From: Lytechinus pictus
Lineage: Eukaryota; Echinodermata; Echinoidea; Temnopleuroida; Toxopneustidae
DNA: 64,000 nt
Direction: 5' to 3'
NCBI RefSeq assembly: GCF_037042905.1
Contig: NW_026974141.1
Location: 2,488,001-2,552,000 of the forward strand
This document shows positions 45,789 through 57,160 of the stretch, one piece after another (positions within the stretch are counted from its first letter, which is position 1; every line of letters begins with the position of its first letter). Made by a program: the position numbers and the translations under genes. The notes under the pieces are model-generated. The model saw only the letters and a list, made by a program, of their open reading frames with translations, searched no databases and had not been told where the DNA came from.

Positions 45789-47070
45789 TTTAGAACCAGT
45801 TGTAAAGCTAAAGGATGATTAACATAATTTAACAGAATGTGTACAGTCTTGTATTTTCTTAATGACCATTTAAATTACCATGAACAAGATCAGCTGCTAT
45901 TCCTCTCACATTTTCTTGCAAATTTTTTCTTAGACCCCTCATGATATAATTTTTTGCTTTGAAATTTCTAAATGTTCAACCACTAGTACAAACGAAGTAT
46001 GAAAATTTGGACATTCTTAAGGGTTATCTGCATGGTGACTTCTGGTCATTCCTGTGTAACACGAACACATCTAATTAAGAAAGTGGTATCCCCTTCTGGA
46101 ATTTAGATGCTCATCATGGCATTTGGAATTAATTGCATTCTTGGTAAAGATCCTGTATTATCAGGCGTAATTGACATCCACTTCCACATGCAGGCCACTT
46201 ACAATGATTTATTCCATTTAGGCTAAGTGCGGTCATTATTTGTCTTTAGAATTAATATTGGCATTGAGAGAAATTTGTATTGACATTGAAAGTGTTTTGT
46301 TCCATTTCAGAGGGGTTGTTCACACGTGTAATGTGAGCACTGTGGTGATCGTTGCATGAGGGTGGGAACCGTTCAGTTACTTTACATACTTTAGAGAAAT
46401 CAAATACGCAAGTTGCAGCCCCTCCCCTAAAGAATAATGGTGTGTTTGATGTGGGTTTCCAAATTTAAATGGCAACATGAATCATGATTGAAAATTTGAT
46501 TACAGAACGCAGATAAAATGAGAAACAAAGGGAGTGTTCAATGTCCTCCATTCCAGGGCGTAAAAGTAACATCTTTCAAATCTTGATTCTGAGGAAAATT
46601 TAAACGTCAGAAAAGATGCATTTGTAAATGCAATCAGCTCAGATTTTACGACCTCCAGCATCGCGAATGCAACATTGAACACAATTGAGTTTTGAAACGT
46701 CTTTAAATTTCCTCTCGTAGTGGGAGCCTACACAAGCAGGTGCCAGAATTGACCTTTCTTGTGATGGGTCAAACTGCGCACTAACGAAAGCCGGACATTT
46801 AAAGACGATCGACAAATTATTTAGCTTGATATTTTCTACACTGAACAGTGCACTGCTGATCGTGTTTGTGTTCTGTGTTTTGTAATTGAGTTTTCAATCG
46901 TGATTCATGTTGCTTTGAACACACCTTAAGTTACAAATCAGCAGTCAAATGGCTAATGTTCTTAAATTTAAAAAGCCTCCTAATAATGCACTTTCTTCAA
47001 TTCCAAACTTACTCTAACTTGATATTTCATCATATATTACTTCTTATTTATTATCATATTTCTTTTCTGA
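45789..47070. other. No supported gene
   Basis: About 46300-46930 shows loosely paired words (GTTCACACGTGTAATGTGAGCAC..., AATCATGATTGAAAATTTG / TTTTCAATCGTGATTCATGTTG, and AACGTCAGAAAAGATG), suggesting a decayed inverted-repeat element. No ORF of note. Confidence 0.4.
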
Positions 47071-47676
47071 AAAGACAAGTCCACCCCAACAAAAAGCTGC
47101 TGTGAATAGAAAGAGAAAAATCAGACAAGCATAACGCTGAAAATTTCATCAAAATCCGATCTAAGATAAGAAAGTAATGGCATTTTAAAGTTTTGCTTAA
47201 TTTCACAAAACAGTTATATGCACATCCTGGTCAGTATGCAAATGAGGGGACTGATGACATCACTCACCCACTATTTCTTTTGTATTTTATTATGTGAAAT
47301 ATGAAATATTTTAATTTTCTCCTCATTGCCATATGAAAAAAAAAATCATTTCTCCCTGAATATGTAAGATCCCATTATTTTAACATTTTTTGGTTCAAAG
47401 AAGAGGGTCCTATTTGTCAAATTCGTAAAAATTGAAATATTGTATAATTCAAACAATAAAAAACAAAAGAAATAGTGAGTGAGTGACATCATCGACTCTC
47501 TCATTTGCATATCACTGAATTGTGCATATAACTGTTTTCTGAAAAATAAGCGAAACTTTAAAATTTCATAACTTTCTTATTTTACATCCGATTTTGATGA
47601 AGTTTTCAGCGTTATTCTTGTGTGATTTTTCTCTATTTATTCAAATAAACTATTTTCTGGGGTGGACTTGACCTTG
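47071..47676. mobile_element. Foldback, CAAGTCCACC family, copy 2
   Basis: AAAGACAAGTCCACCCC at the left and GGGGTGGACTTGACCTT at the right; TTAA is lost on both sides. Arms carry GAAAATTTCATCAAAATCCG and CGGATTTTGATGAAGTTTTC-like sequence. The middle contains the ACTATTTCTTTTGTATTTTAT / AATAAAAAACAAAAGAAATAGT pair common to the family. Confidence 0.88.
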
Positions 47677-47728
47677 AAGCAACCTGAGCATCTTTGCGCT
47701 TCATGAATATTATCATTATATGTGATGA

Positions 47729-48014
47729 GCGTTGTGGCCCAGTGGATTAGTCTCCGGACTTTGAAACAGAGGGTCGTGGGTTCGAATCCCAGCCATGGCG
47801 TAATTTCCTTCGGCAATAAATTTATCCACATTGTGCTGCACTCGACCCAGGTGAGGTGAATGGGTACCCGGTAGGATTTATTCCTTGAATGCTTTCGCGC
47901 CAATTAAAATGGTGGCTCAGCTACAGCCGGGGTGATAATATGATACCAAGAATCAAAGTGCAGTTGCGTATATTCACATAGTAACTGTGTTATATAAATG
48001 GACATTATTATTAC
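47729..48014 (+). mobile_element. tRNA-derived SINE, first body type
   Basis: A box GTGGCCCAGTGG, perfect B box GGTTCGAATCC, body GTGCTGCACTCGACCCAGGT, AATGGGTACCCGGTAGG, TCAGCTACAGCCGGGGT, tail GACATTATTATTAC. The best-preserved copy of this family in the window. Confidence 0.92.
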
Positions 48015-48514
48015 GAGAAAAATATTTTTTCACAATTATGAAACTTACCGGTTTTGTTATGCCTGGTGTGAGGCTGCAAGCAAGCTTCATCAGTTCTTTC
48101 ATACTTCCTCATGTCTTCACTCCTGGTCAATGAATAATTATCCTAAATAATCATAATTCTAACAGTAACTATTCATATAAATTGATACAATATATCATTA
48201 ATGACGCACAAATCCACTCTACTGAGTACTCAAGGCATAATGTAACAAAGAAGAAATTATATAATAAAAGACAAAACTGATGGACGGTCATCTAGTGTCA
48301 TTACAATAACTCTAAATACTTGTCTGAAATTTATCTTAATAATGGTTGAGAAGCCATCAACTTATATCTGAATTAAGTATCTATAATGAGATGTCATGCC
48401 AGTAAAGGACTAATGAAGTCCAGGATCAAACCGATAAATCTACAAAATCAGTACAACAAATATTGCAAAGGCCAAATAGCCAGCAAGAGAGAGGATATAT
48501 ATTCTGGTATGAAA

Positions 48515-48878
48515 AGGTGGTTTCAGACCACCTTGAAGTTTGTCATTTCCAGATATTTTGGCAGGGTGAAAGCAAATTATGTGTAATCTCCCCAAAAGAA
48601 AATTCTGGTACCCACTAACTTAGGTACTTGTCAATATTACGAGAATTTTCACAGGGGTTTTCCCAAGGTCGCGGGTATTTTGGCAGTTGGTCGCGGGTGC
48701 CGTGGGTGGCTGCTGAGCTAGCAATTTTGGATCTCGCACCTTGCTTGCTTATCAGACCATACTGCGCATGCGCGTAACTTCAGGAACCTATCCCGAAGGA
48801 TATGTTTCAGGGCGGTGTTAATACGGAAATAATCAACTGATGTTTTTAGCTTGCGATCGAGGCGGTTTGAAACCAACT
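48515..48878 (+). mobile_element. MITE, AGGTGSTTTCARACCGCCTC family, shorter copy
   Basis: AGGTGGTTTCAGACCACCTTGA at the left and TCGAGGCGGTTTGAAACCA at the right. Shares CGCCGTGGGTGGCTGCTGA and CTTGCTTGCTTATCAGACCA with 44841-45321. Confidence 0.88.
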
Positions 48879-49217
48879 AAAGTGCATTTGGAAGATTTCA
48901 CCAGTGAAGGACAGTGGTGCCGGAACTGTAATCAAAGAGAAGATTGAAGGGACATTCTTTTTCAACACAGATCACACCAATCACATGAACTTATTAAGTG
49001 ATTTACATGTATTTTCTAATCTATATAGTGCTGTTATAGCACTGAGTACTCGTCTGAAAGCTTTCCTAATAATTGATTAGAAGCTACAGATTTGTATCTG
49101 TGTTAAGTACTTGTAATGATATGTCATGGGAAGGAGTAAATAAAGGTCAAGATCAAACCAATAGATGTACAAAATCAGGTCAACATATATCACAGAGACC
49201 AGTTAGCCAGTGAGAGA

Positions 49218-49694
49218 GATCCCATTCTCACTATACTTTCTAAAACAAGTTTCCTGGAAACCGGTTCAGGAAACCAGTTCGGAAGATTGCTTTGCTAGCA
49301 TTCTCACCTGATCACCAGAAAGTAGTTTTCAAAACCACTTTACAGTAAGTGGTCTTGTTGCTATGGGAACATTCTCAGTGGGGTGACTGGTTTCAGGTGA
49401 ATTTTGAAATCACAGCATTTGAAATTTAAATTTGAAATTGTTCACACAGTGTGTGGAGTAGCACGCTGAAAATGTGCGAAGATTGCTTCCTAAAGAATGG
49501 TTATGACCTCACTTCCGCTAAAACCAGTTAATGAGGCAAAGCGATCTTGAAAACTACATCGGGATGTGGTTTTCCGAACCGGTTTGGAATATAGCTTCCA
49601 TTACCGCTTTGACCATTCTCATTACATGTTAAACCAGTTTCCACTAAACTAGTTTCCACTAATCTAGTTTTAGGAAGGTAGTGAGAACAGGGTC
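49218..49694. mobile_element. MITE with GACCCTGTTCTCACTA ends
   Basis: GATCCCATTCTCACTATACT then TTCTAAAACAAGTTTCC at the left pairs with GGAAACTAG-like...TAGTTTTAGGAAGGTAGTGAGAACAGGGTC at the right. Internal words (GTTTTCAAAACCACTTT, AAAACTACATCGGGATGTGG) fold further. No coding capacity. Confidence 0.85.
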
Positions 49695-49882
49695 TAACAG
49701 TAGATTGAAGAGGCATTTTGGAGAAGGCATTTTGTTAGTGAGGGACAGCCATGTGGAATCTTTCTGATCAAAGAAATATAATGTTACTGCAATAATGCTC
49801 TTAAGACACGTCTGAAAGCTTTCGTAATAACAGATTAGAAGCAAGGGATCTTTTATCAAAGTTAAGTACTTGTAATGAAATG

Positions 49883-50190
49883 TCATGAGGAAGAACTAAT
49901 GAAGTCCAAGAGTGAACCAGTATGTCTACAAAGCAGTTCAACAAATATTGCAACTTCTACTTCTACGACGATACTCAGCAGGATCCATAAGTCAGGATGT
50001 AGTGCTAAGGAAATGTCTTGGGTCCTCATCTGCAGTGCATACTTGTTGGTGCTTTTAAAACATTGTGCTGTTTGTGCCAGTAAAAATCTAGTTCCTTGGC
50101 TTAGATGTGTTGGAAGCGCCCCCCTGAAGGCCGCCAATGAAGGGGCATCAAGGATGGTTTTGGGAAGCGCATTCCACGTAGTCACTGTCC
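49883..50190 (-). pseudogene. C-terminal fragment of a non-LTR retrotransposon reverse-transcriptase ORF
   Basis: The minus-strand frame reads TTWNALPKTILDAPSLAAFR then GALPTHL. WN-LP--I--A-S---FR--L is the ending typical of CR1/L2/Rex-type non-LTR element ORF2 proteins, after the reverse transcriptase core. Only about 100 codons are present and no RT motif (YADD) is in reach, so it is a 5'-truncated relic. Its left part runs into the host tandem unit. Confidence 0.65.
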
Positions 50191-50240
50191 TGGGAAAATA
50201 GGAGTTCTGGTATAACCAGTTAGTCAGTGAGAGAGAGAGC

Positions 50241-50588
50241 TATTCTAGGAATAGAAGGGATAATTGGAGACTTCATTAGTGGGGACACCGTTGCGTGAGC
50301 GTTATGATCAAAGACAAGATTTTTCCAGGATTTGAAATTCAAACCATTGTTAACATAGCTCAATTCTTTGTCAGATCAGAATGTTCTGACACAACTGTTG
50401 GGGGAGGGGGGTTTACATGTACAATGGATAATGCATTGCCTGAAACTCATATTTTTTATATTGTAATTCATTAATCAAGTTTTGTAGTTATGTGAACCCT
50501 TCAATTTCATCTCATGATTCTTAAGTAAACTGTGGTAATGAAAGCTTAGTGTGAGTGAAGCCCCCTTTGTTATCCTGGCAAAGTTGGA
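50241..50588. other. No supported feature
   Basis: Intronic DNA with one G run near 50400. Confidence 0.4.
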
Positions 50589-51414
50589 GGCATATGTCCC
50601 ATAGTGATGTTATCGGTAAGAAAAATCTCTGTCCACATTTCGCTAAAAATATCTTACCGATATCGATAACTATCAACAAAAGAACATAATCAATATGCAT
50701 GTTTTATGCATTATAGCGATGTCACAATACTTGCGCTGGTCAAAATTTGTATCTGCCACTGTACCAACAACGCGTTTTCCGCGATCACGGAAAATCACTG
50801 TCATGTCCCTACATAATAGCGGGTATTATCAAAGATACTACAAGGGGAAGATCGGACACCTCAGCGATTTTTTGAAACGCTCCCAAATGCTCGATAAATG
50901 CTCATGGGGAAGGGCGCCCAACAGCGTTGAGAAAGTAAACCTTCGCATATCGGCACGCAACTGTGTATAAAACATATGGGGGAAATGAGAGAGGGGATTT
51001 TGGAGAGGGCTCAAGGGTGGCGCATAGGAATAATTCCACCTTTTTATTACCCAGAAACCTCTGAAATATATTCATCTTTGATCTAAGAAAAAAAATTGAA
51101 TGAAAAAAATTCTAAAATGTAAAAATCGTCTATTCCTTCACCCCTTCACCATTTCCCTCATATGTTTTGTACACAACCATCTCGCGATACGCAAAGGTAA
51201 AAAAAGGTGGTTAATTACTCAACGCTGTGGGGCGCTCTTTCCGAGCGTTTCATTACGCGGTCTATGTACTGTCCGATCTTCCCCTTGTAGTATCTTTGAT
51301 ATTATCGACAACAAGAGAAAGGTTATCAATATCGCTAAGTGGCAAAAACATGCGATTATCGACAGGACTAGCGATAAAGAGGTTATCGATAACAGCACTA
51401 ATGTCCCATATGCC
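50589..51414. mobile_element. 826-bp foldback with long arms and GGCATATG ends
   Basis: The ends GGCATATGTCCCATAGTGAT and (reverse) GGCATATGGGACATTAGTGC run on into TGTTATCG. A perfect 32-bp arm pair lies at 50827-50858 and 51270-51301. More pairing: AAACGCTC/GAGCGTTT, GGGCGCCCAACAGCGTTGAG / CTCAACGCTGTGGGGCGCTC. CG-rich relative to its flanks. The ORFs at 50695, 51100, 51219 and 51227 are inside and reflect the symmetric arms. Confidence 0.88.
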
Positions 51415-52179
51415 CCCAAATCATCCTAAATCTCTGTAGACCCTAAAGGGGCTGATTTAGCATAAGAACATAAAGGTATGCATGGCCAGTTCTTTTATCA
51501 TTCGATGATGAATCTTGATTCCAAGATTTCAAGAAATCATGTTTGTTTTAAACAAAGGCAAATAATCATATGTATTACAATCAATCGCTAAGCTTTATGG
51601 GTCCTGGTCATGTGCAATGGCAGTCGAACTAGAGAAATCGCCGTAGTAAACTACTTTGTCACACCTTAACGTGGTCCATTCAATCAAAGCAACCCAGTTT
51701 CTCCATATCAGTGATACCTCAACACCATGTTAATAGATTGCTATGTGAACAGATAATGGGGCGGGAGCGTGGTTAAGTGGGTGGAAAACAGATGGGATAG
51801 ATTTCATGTGCATCTAGCTTTCTACGGTGAATGAACTATTCTTGCATACATGTATTGGATTTCGGGTAGGGTAGCTTTTCATGAACCTACCTAGCTCTCA
51901 GCCAATCAGATGCAAGGATTTCAGTAACTTATAACAGTCAATACTGACAAAGCACTTCAAAAGATCACTTGGTCTATAAAAAGAACTGAAATATGAATGG
52001 GATCTTTCACATAGGAAAAAAATTATACCATACTATAGTTTATACTCTGATTCTTTATTGCAAGGCTATAAGATTAAAATATTGCCCATTTTGCTCACAC
52101 AAAATTTAATTCACTCACACACCAAAAATACCTTAGCCCTTGTGTTTAAAAATAGTTTTATATGCTCTTTACTTTCCCT
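51415..52179. other. No supported feature
   Basis: Intronic DNA. GCCAATCAGATGCAAGGATTTCAGTA at 51900 resembles the complement of 12130-12155, so a dispersed repeat fragment is likely. Confidence 0.4.
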
Positions 52180-52340
52180 GGGTGGTGTTTCATAAAGCTA
52201 TTCGTAAAGTTACGCACAACTTTACGAACGACTGGAGCATGTTCTAATGCATAAGTTAGCTACGTAGGGATATATCATATAGCACAAGAAAGGGTCACCA
52301 AACGGGCCCCTGGCTAGCTGTAAAGTTACCGGTAAAAAGA
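52180..52340. mobile_element. Partial relative of the 9989 MITE
   Basis: GGTGTTTCATAAAGCTATTCGTAAAGTTA with CGAACGACTGG matches the left end of 9989-10170; the right end is lost. Confidence 0.6.
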
Positions 52341-52449
52341 GTGATTGTGTGTAGGAGTCAGTTTATTTCTTGGGACTATCGCTGAAAGCCGCAACTGTTT
52401 TTTTCTGTGGTTTTGTAATTTGCCATCCAAAAGATATCATGCATTACAT

Positions 52450-52855
52450 AAGGCGGTGCTGCACCAGACCGAGTTTGCTCAATTTCAGGATTTTAGCCCG
52501 ATCGACCCTCTTTGCGATTAATCTCGAGATTCAAGAAACCCTGTCTCTACCATCGCAAGAAGAGCGATTCCTGCTCGAGTGAGGCATCGATGCATTATGG
52601 TCTGACGCCATGAATAAATAATCCCGAGAGCGTCTGCACTTACCTGCGAATTAGCGGGATAATTAGTAAAATAGCGCGCTATTTTGCAAATAATCCCAAG
52701 TTGACTTGGGATTGCAATCTCGAGATTAATCCCACGAACTAGCGCGATAATTGCGTCTCCATTACAAATAATTTCGAGATTGTTCAGATTGGGATAATAT
52801 GCCAGATCAGAAATAGCGCGCTAATTTGAAAACTCGGGCTGGTGCAGACAGCCCT
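52450..52855 (-). mobile_element. Second copy of the 860 MITE, inverted
   Basis: GGTGCTGCACCAGACCGAGTTT at the left and AACTCGGGCTGGTGCAGACAGCCC at the right, with the whole interior (ATTTTAGCCCGATCG, CATCGCAAGAAGAGC, ATCGATGCATTATGGTCTGA, ATTAGCGGGATAATT) matching 860-1260 in reverse. Confidence 0.92.
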
Positions 52856-52900
52856 ATTCTGATTGAATCTTATCCATTAGATTCTCCTAAAGAGGTGATA

Positions 52901-53098
52901 CGGGATATTTCACAGAGTCCTGTTACTGTGCCAATGTTCACACGATATATGTTTTGGAATCACATAGATTGATATGCGGTAGAGTGCATCTCTCATGCGC
53001 TTGATCTGACCAATTTGGTGGTGCGTTATTTACCATACACAACTTGTAATTTAAGTGCAGTTTTAGTTACACTAATATCTTTGTGAACCACCTCCCCG
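52901..53098. mobile_element. Diverged relative of the 10174 MITE
   Basis: GGGATATTTCACAGAGTCCTGTTA and ACACTAATATCTTTGTGAACCACCTCCCC are the ends; ATGCGCTTGATCTGACCAAT matches the 10174 interior. Confidence 0.75.
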
Positions 53099-53223
53099 AT
53101 TCCTCAATTCATGTTTTGAAAGTGGGAATATATGTTCTTGTTTCTCATTTAATTCTTCACCTGCTTGTTTTCTAATATGTTTGCATATCTTTGCACCAGG
53201 AAAATTTGTCCATACGGCTTATA

Positions 53224-53475
53224 CAGTGGTGCTAAAAAAGTTAGTGAACCTAAGGTAACTCCTTGGTGAACCCCACCAGAAAATGAACGGCTTCTTGCTG
53301 AGTGTTGAATGGAGACAACACTACTACAATGTCTGACGAGCCCAGAGAAACAAACTGTATTGAATGGAATATTTTATCACCTGACTTCACAATTAAATAT
53401 CTAAAAGATGGCAGAATTTGATTTGATTTCAATTTTTAATTTCTAATGGGACTCACTAAGTTTTTAGCACCACTG
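53224..53475. mobile_element. Tc1/mariner-type MITE with TA duplication
   Basis: CAGTGGTGCTAAAAAAGTTA then GTGAACC at the left; complement GGACTCACTAAGTTTTTAGCACCACTG at the right. TA flanks both borders (53222-53223, 53476-53477). CAGT-beginning TIRs plus TA duplication is the mark of Tc1/mariner. 252 bp, no transposase. Confidence 0.9.
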
Positions 53476-53710
53476 TAGCTGTACATAGCCTACAGCTGAC
53501 AACAAGAATGCCTGCAACTTCTCAGCTTTGAGAGGAAAGGCCTGTTATTAGATCGCCGAACACCTTGCAGTTATGTAAATAACATGCTGGATGATGTATG
53601 TCGAGTCGTCCTTGGATATTTAACCCAGACATGCTGGTACCCTCTTAAAAATGAAAGGATGGAAGGGGTGAATCACCCTTTAAAATGGCAGAGGAGTGAC
53701 AGTGTTTTTT

Positions 53711-54118
53711 TTAAGGGTGTGTTTATGCTTCCATTGCGAGGACAGAATCAGCGTTTTCAAACGTTGTTTCAAAATGCCGATCGTAAACGTGGTTCTGGGA
53801 GTGATAATTCCGTGGAGGTAACATGGGACCATGGAGCAATGCGACTGTATTTGCCCGCGGGTTTTCATCTCACCGGAAGCATGTACCAATAAATGACGTC
53901 ATTTAAACACGTTTACGATCGTGGTTCTGTTTATACTTCCCCAGAAAGCCTGATTCTGGCAAAACTACGCTTACAAACGCACCTTTTTGTGAGCTGCCGA
54001 TCGGCGTTTTGAAACGTCGTTTAAATGAAAGTAAGCATGGACGCAACCGTGTTTTGGACTAATCACGTATGGAAATGCTGATTCTGGCCTGAAAAGTGGA
54101 AGCATAAACACGGCCTAA
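53711..54118. mobile_element. MITE with GTGTTTATGCTTCC ends
   Basis: TTAAGGGTGTGTTTATGCTTCC followed by ACAGAATCAGCGTTTT pairs with AATGCTGATTCTGGCC...GGAAGCATAAACACGGCCTAA. Further pairing ACGTTGTTTCAAAATGCCGATCG / CGATCGGCGTTTTGAAACGTCG. TTAA at the left, TAA-like at the right. Overlapping ORFs on both strands are not genes. Confidence 0.85.
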
Positions 54119-54204
54119 TAAGGGTGAAAAACACTGTCACTTATTGGCCCTGTTCCACCCTTCATTATCCCTTTTCGCCTTTTATGTTTTTAGAGTGTAC
54201 ATGA

Positions 54205-54475
54205 GGTGTTGCAGGGATGGATCCACGATTTTCCAAGGGGGGGGGGGCATTTTTGTACAGAAAAAAATTAACAAGCCAACCCCCCCTGCCACAAAAAAAG
54301 GTCTTCACCTCCAATTGATGGCGATTCATATGTCAGGGAAAAAATGACAAGCAACAAAAAACAGGAAGGTCCTGATGAACGAAACAGGTTCTGCGTGTAT
54401 GCACAACATATATTCCCCTAAATATTTGTGATGGCTCTTTAAAAGGGGGAGGGGGGGGTATGGACTGGGTGTGCT
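54205..54475 (+). mobile_element. GGATCC-ended repeat with G/C runs
   Basis: CAGGGATGGATCCACGATTTTCCAAGGG with a long G run, ATGACAAGCAACAAAAAACA, then AAAGGGGGAGGGGGGG; the order matches 8470-8757. Confidence 0.7.
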
Positions 54476-54919
54476 CCCAGGTGTTAGGTGTTGAGTCGGT
54501 TCCATTTCTACTGCGACCTTAAAGATCAAATCATTGAAATTTCTTACATTCTTATTGTCATGTTGTACCAGCAAAAACTGCTTATGAAAATCAACCTTGA
54601 AGTGGTGGACAAACTTGTTTTTAATGTGAAGATATTCCTGGCTTGCATCCAGTGAAATAAATCACGCAAGGTTCGATCTGGAAAATCAGTCAGAAAAAAA
54701 TCTTTGAACCATGTTTTGGAATTTGAAGCTGTCATCTACATGTACTGCTTGGCTGGCAGCTTCTTTGGTCATGATGAAAATAAAAACACATAATGTAGGA
54801 ATTCTTGTTGGGCAGAAGTGGTATATAACTAGTTCGATTCCAAGATTTTTTTCTGACATTTTCTCAGATTCAACGTGCCATCTTTTTCACTGATTACAAG
54901 AAAGAAAAACAGTTTAGTG

Positions 54920-55058
54920 ATGGTTCTAGCTCTTGCTTTGTAATTAGAGGGTGGTGTGTTCGAATCCCACTGGTCCCTAGTGTCCCTTGGCAAGGCATCA
55001 ATCCACACTTTGCCACTCTCCACCCAGGTGTGGAATGGGTGCCCAGTAAGAAGAAAAT
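54920..55058 (+). mobile_element. SINE fragment, second body type
   Basis: TTGTAATTAGAGGGTGGTGTGTTCGAATCCCAC and GGCAAGGCATCAATCCACAC with CACTCTCCACCCAGGTG. The A box is degraded and the 3' half is missing. Confidence 0.8.
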
Positions 55059-55342
55059 GTAGTATATGTAGCATTTGAGCATGAAAACTCTTACTGGAAT
55101 ACCCCTTAAGATATGGAGAAAGTGTGTACATTGTTTTTTGGTAAAGCCAGAATCCGATGACTCGGCTATTGTTATATCTGCAAAGTGTTAGATGTAGTTC
55201 TGATTTGTTAGAACTTATTTTTTTATCATAACTATGATAATAATGAGCCTATTACTAGAATAGAAATCACTTTGCTTGTAAAACATAATATTATGAATGC
55301 CAAGATATTCAGCGAGACAATTCCTCTCAACTCTCAACTAAG

Positions 55343-55674
55343 AGGAAGAGCCGTGGTGTAGTCATTCTGACTCTCACCTTGTAAACAGAGGGTCGTGTCT
55401 TCGAATCCCACTGCGGTCTAGCGTCCTTTTGCAAGGCGTTTATACACACTTTGCCACTCTCGACCCAGGTGCTAAATGGGTACCGGGTAGGATCCCAGCG
55501 CCATTATGAGGCTTTGATGAATGCAAGGAATGCTCCCCAGGGAGTGGATATTGTGCACTTTCGTGTGGGATTGAATATGAATTCAATGACTGGGGTAATG
55601 ATATGCTGTAAAGCGCTTTGAGCCATTCTTGGAGAGGCGCTATATAAAAACTAGCTATTATTGTTATTATTATT
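55343..55674 (+). mobile_element. tRNA-derived SINE, second body type
   Basis: CCGTGGTGTAGTCATTCTGACTC (A box), CTTCGAATCCCAC (B box), GCAAGGCGTTTATACACAC, CTCCCCAGGGAGTGGA, TGTAAAGCGCTTTGAGCC, GGCGCTATATAA, TTATTGTTATTATTATT. Ends about 150 bp before the linker exon. Confidence 0.9.
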
Positions 55675-55825
55675 AACTCTCAGACCCATATTACAGAAGG
55701 TTTTTATTTCCAAGTATCTATTCAAAGCAAGTCCTTATGAACAAGATCATTTACTCCAATGTGAACTGGACTTGTGTCACACTCGGGTAACAGTCAATGA
55801 ACTTTTTTCATTTTCCCCTTTCCAG

Positions 55826-55910
55826 GAGAACTCGTGCCAAGTATGAACAGAACTGGGATAAGAGGTTGAGATTCTGGTTCTGCTGCACCTCCTCGGGAGA
55901 AACACAAGAT
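55826..55910 (+). CDS. DAGLA: DAGL-alpha-like gene, exon encoding the linker with Cys-Cys motif
   Basis: This 85-bp exon has a CTTTCCAG acceptor and a GAT|GTAAGT donor. Its first base completes a Leu codon and it leaves in phase 0. It encodes RTRAKYEQNWDKRLRFWFCC followed by TSSGETQD, matching the SWSRRLKVFLCCTRTKDSQ region of DAGL-alpha. The paired Cys after a hydrophobic stretch next to the membrane would suit palmitoylation, but that is inference. A complete tRNA-type SINE ends about 150 bp upstream, so the acceptor region sits between the SINE tail and the exon. Confidence 0.87.
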
Positions 55911-57160
55911 GTAAGTCATTGATACCTTCGCCTCCAGGGCTTGCCGATTGTCCGCTGATCCAGTTTTATTGGATTCAGGGGCCCTGGTTTCACAAGGAGA
56001 TGTAATTGTTATTTATGTAACTACCATGGAAAATGTGATTGTGATGGACTGCTGAGCCCCGTTACCATGGTAGCTGCCATGAAGTCTTTATAAAGCGGGC
56101 CCCCCCTGTGCCCTTTTATTGCTTGTTCACACGTGGCAAAACTCAGCAATAAAACTGAACAATAGATTTGTGTTCAAAGTCAACGAAATGTAAGTGAAAG
56201 GTGGTGATCTGTCTCACGATGTCTGAATACTTCCAAAACGAAATGCAGAGCTTTGTCATATAGCTGAACAAGACCTTATTAAATTCTACTTATGCAGATT
56301 TAATGAAGATTTACCTGCAGATACATGCAATATATTTGTTTATTTATTTATTCATATTCATATTCCACAAATCATTATAGTACATTTCATTATTAAGTAT
56401 CTTCTCATCCAGTTCAACCAATTCCCATTCAAAATAGTATGTGCACTATTAAATGGAGTAAATAGAACATTAACAGTGATCTTCAGTGGGTTACAGTGGG
56501 GTTTTCCTAATCATCATACATGTATGTATTCCTGAGGAGGGATTGGTAGTTCTCCCGCTGATCCTATATTTTGAAATTCAGATCATCCTCTTCTACTTCA
56601 ATGCATTCTAATATGGGAAGGGTATTTGGCAATCTTGATACTATAGACATGGACCCCAAATTTACAAAGGTGGTTTTGATTCATAAACCATATTTTATGT
56701 AGATTTCATGCATTAATGATGTTTAATTCAGTATGTTTATTGAGAAACGTCCAATAATGAAAGCTTACATATACATGTACCTTTTTTTTAACAGCAACCA
56801 AAAGTATTGCGAACTATTCATGTGAATTAAGTAACATAAACCATGTTCCCATTAAATAAAAACAGTGAGTTCATTAATGCTGTCACCATAGTAACAAGCA
56901 TCAATTTAGCCTGCTGTTATAAAAGAGTGCATTCATTATTAGTTCTTTTCTCAAGATATGTGCTGAATTATGCATAAGTAGTACATGAATTCTGTACAAA
57001 CTACGGCTTAAGACTACAAATTCAAAACCACTTGTAAACTTGAGCATTTAATCAAAATGGAAAAGAGGCTATATAAATCATATGTAGTATTATTATTTAT
57101 TATTGGGTCTTGGTGTTCATTAAGATACCTGATCCCTTCTGATTTAACTCTCAGTAAGAT
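55911..57160. other. Intron, no supported feature
   Basis: AT-rich. 55978-56106 (GGGGCCCTGGTTTCACAAGGAGATG ... CATGAAGTCTTTATAAAGCGGGCCCCCCC) looks like another MITE with GGGGCCC/GGGCCCC ends and a GTTACCATGG core, but the arms are imperfect. Confidence 0.5.

Larger units (their letters stand above)
48290..50240. repeat. Three ~750-bp tandem units, each holding a different insertion
   Basis: The words ATGTCATG...ACTAATGAAGTCCA, ATCAAACC, CTACAAA, CAACAAATAT and AGCCAGTGAGAGAG occur at 48386, 49116 and 49874 (730 and 758 bp apart), each preceded by TCTGAAAGCTTTC(C/G)TAATAA...GATTAGAAGC. Unit 1 contains the 48515 MITE, unit 2 the 49218 MITE, unit 3 the 49883 retrotransposon fragment. Confidence 0.8.

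Noticed and set aside
51100..51439. Overlapping ORFs of 66-109 codons
   Set aside because: They lie in the arms of the 50589-51414 foldback and exist on both strands because of its symmetry.
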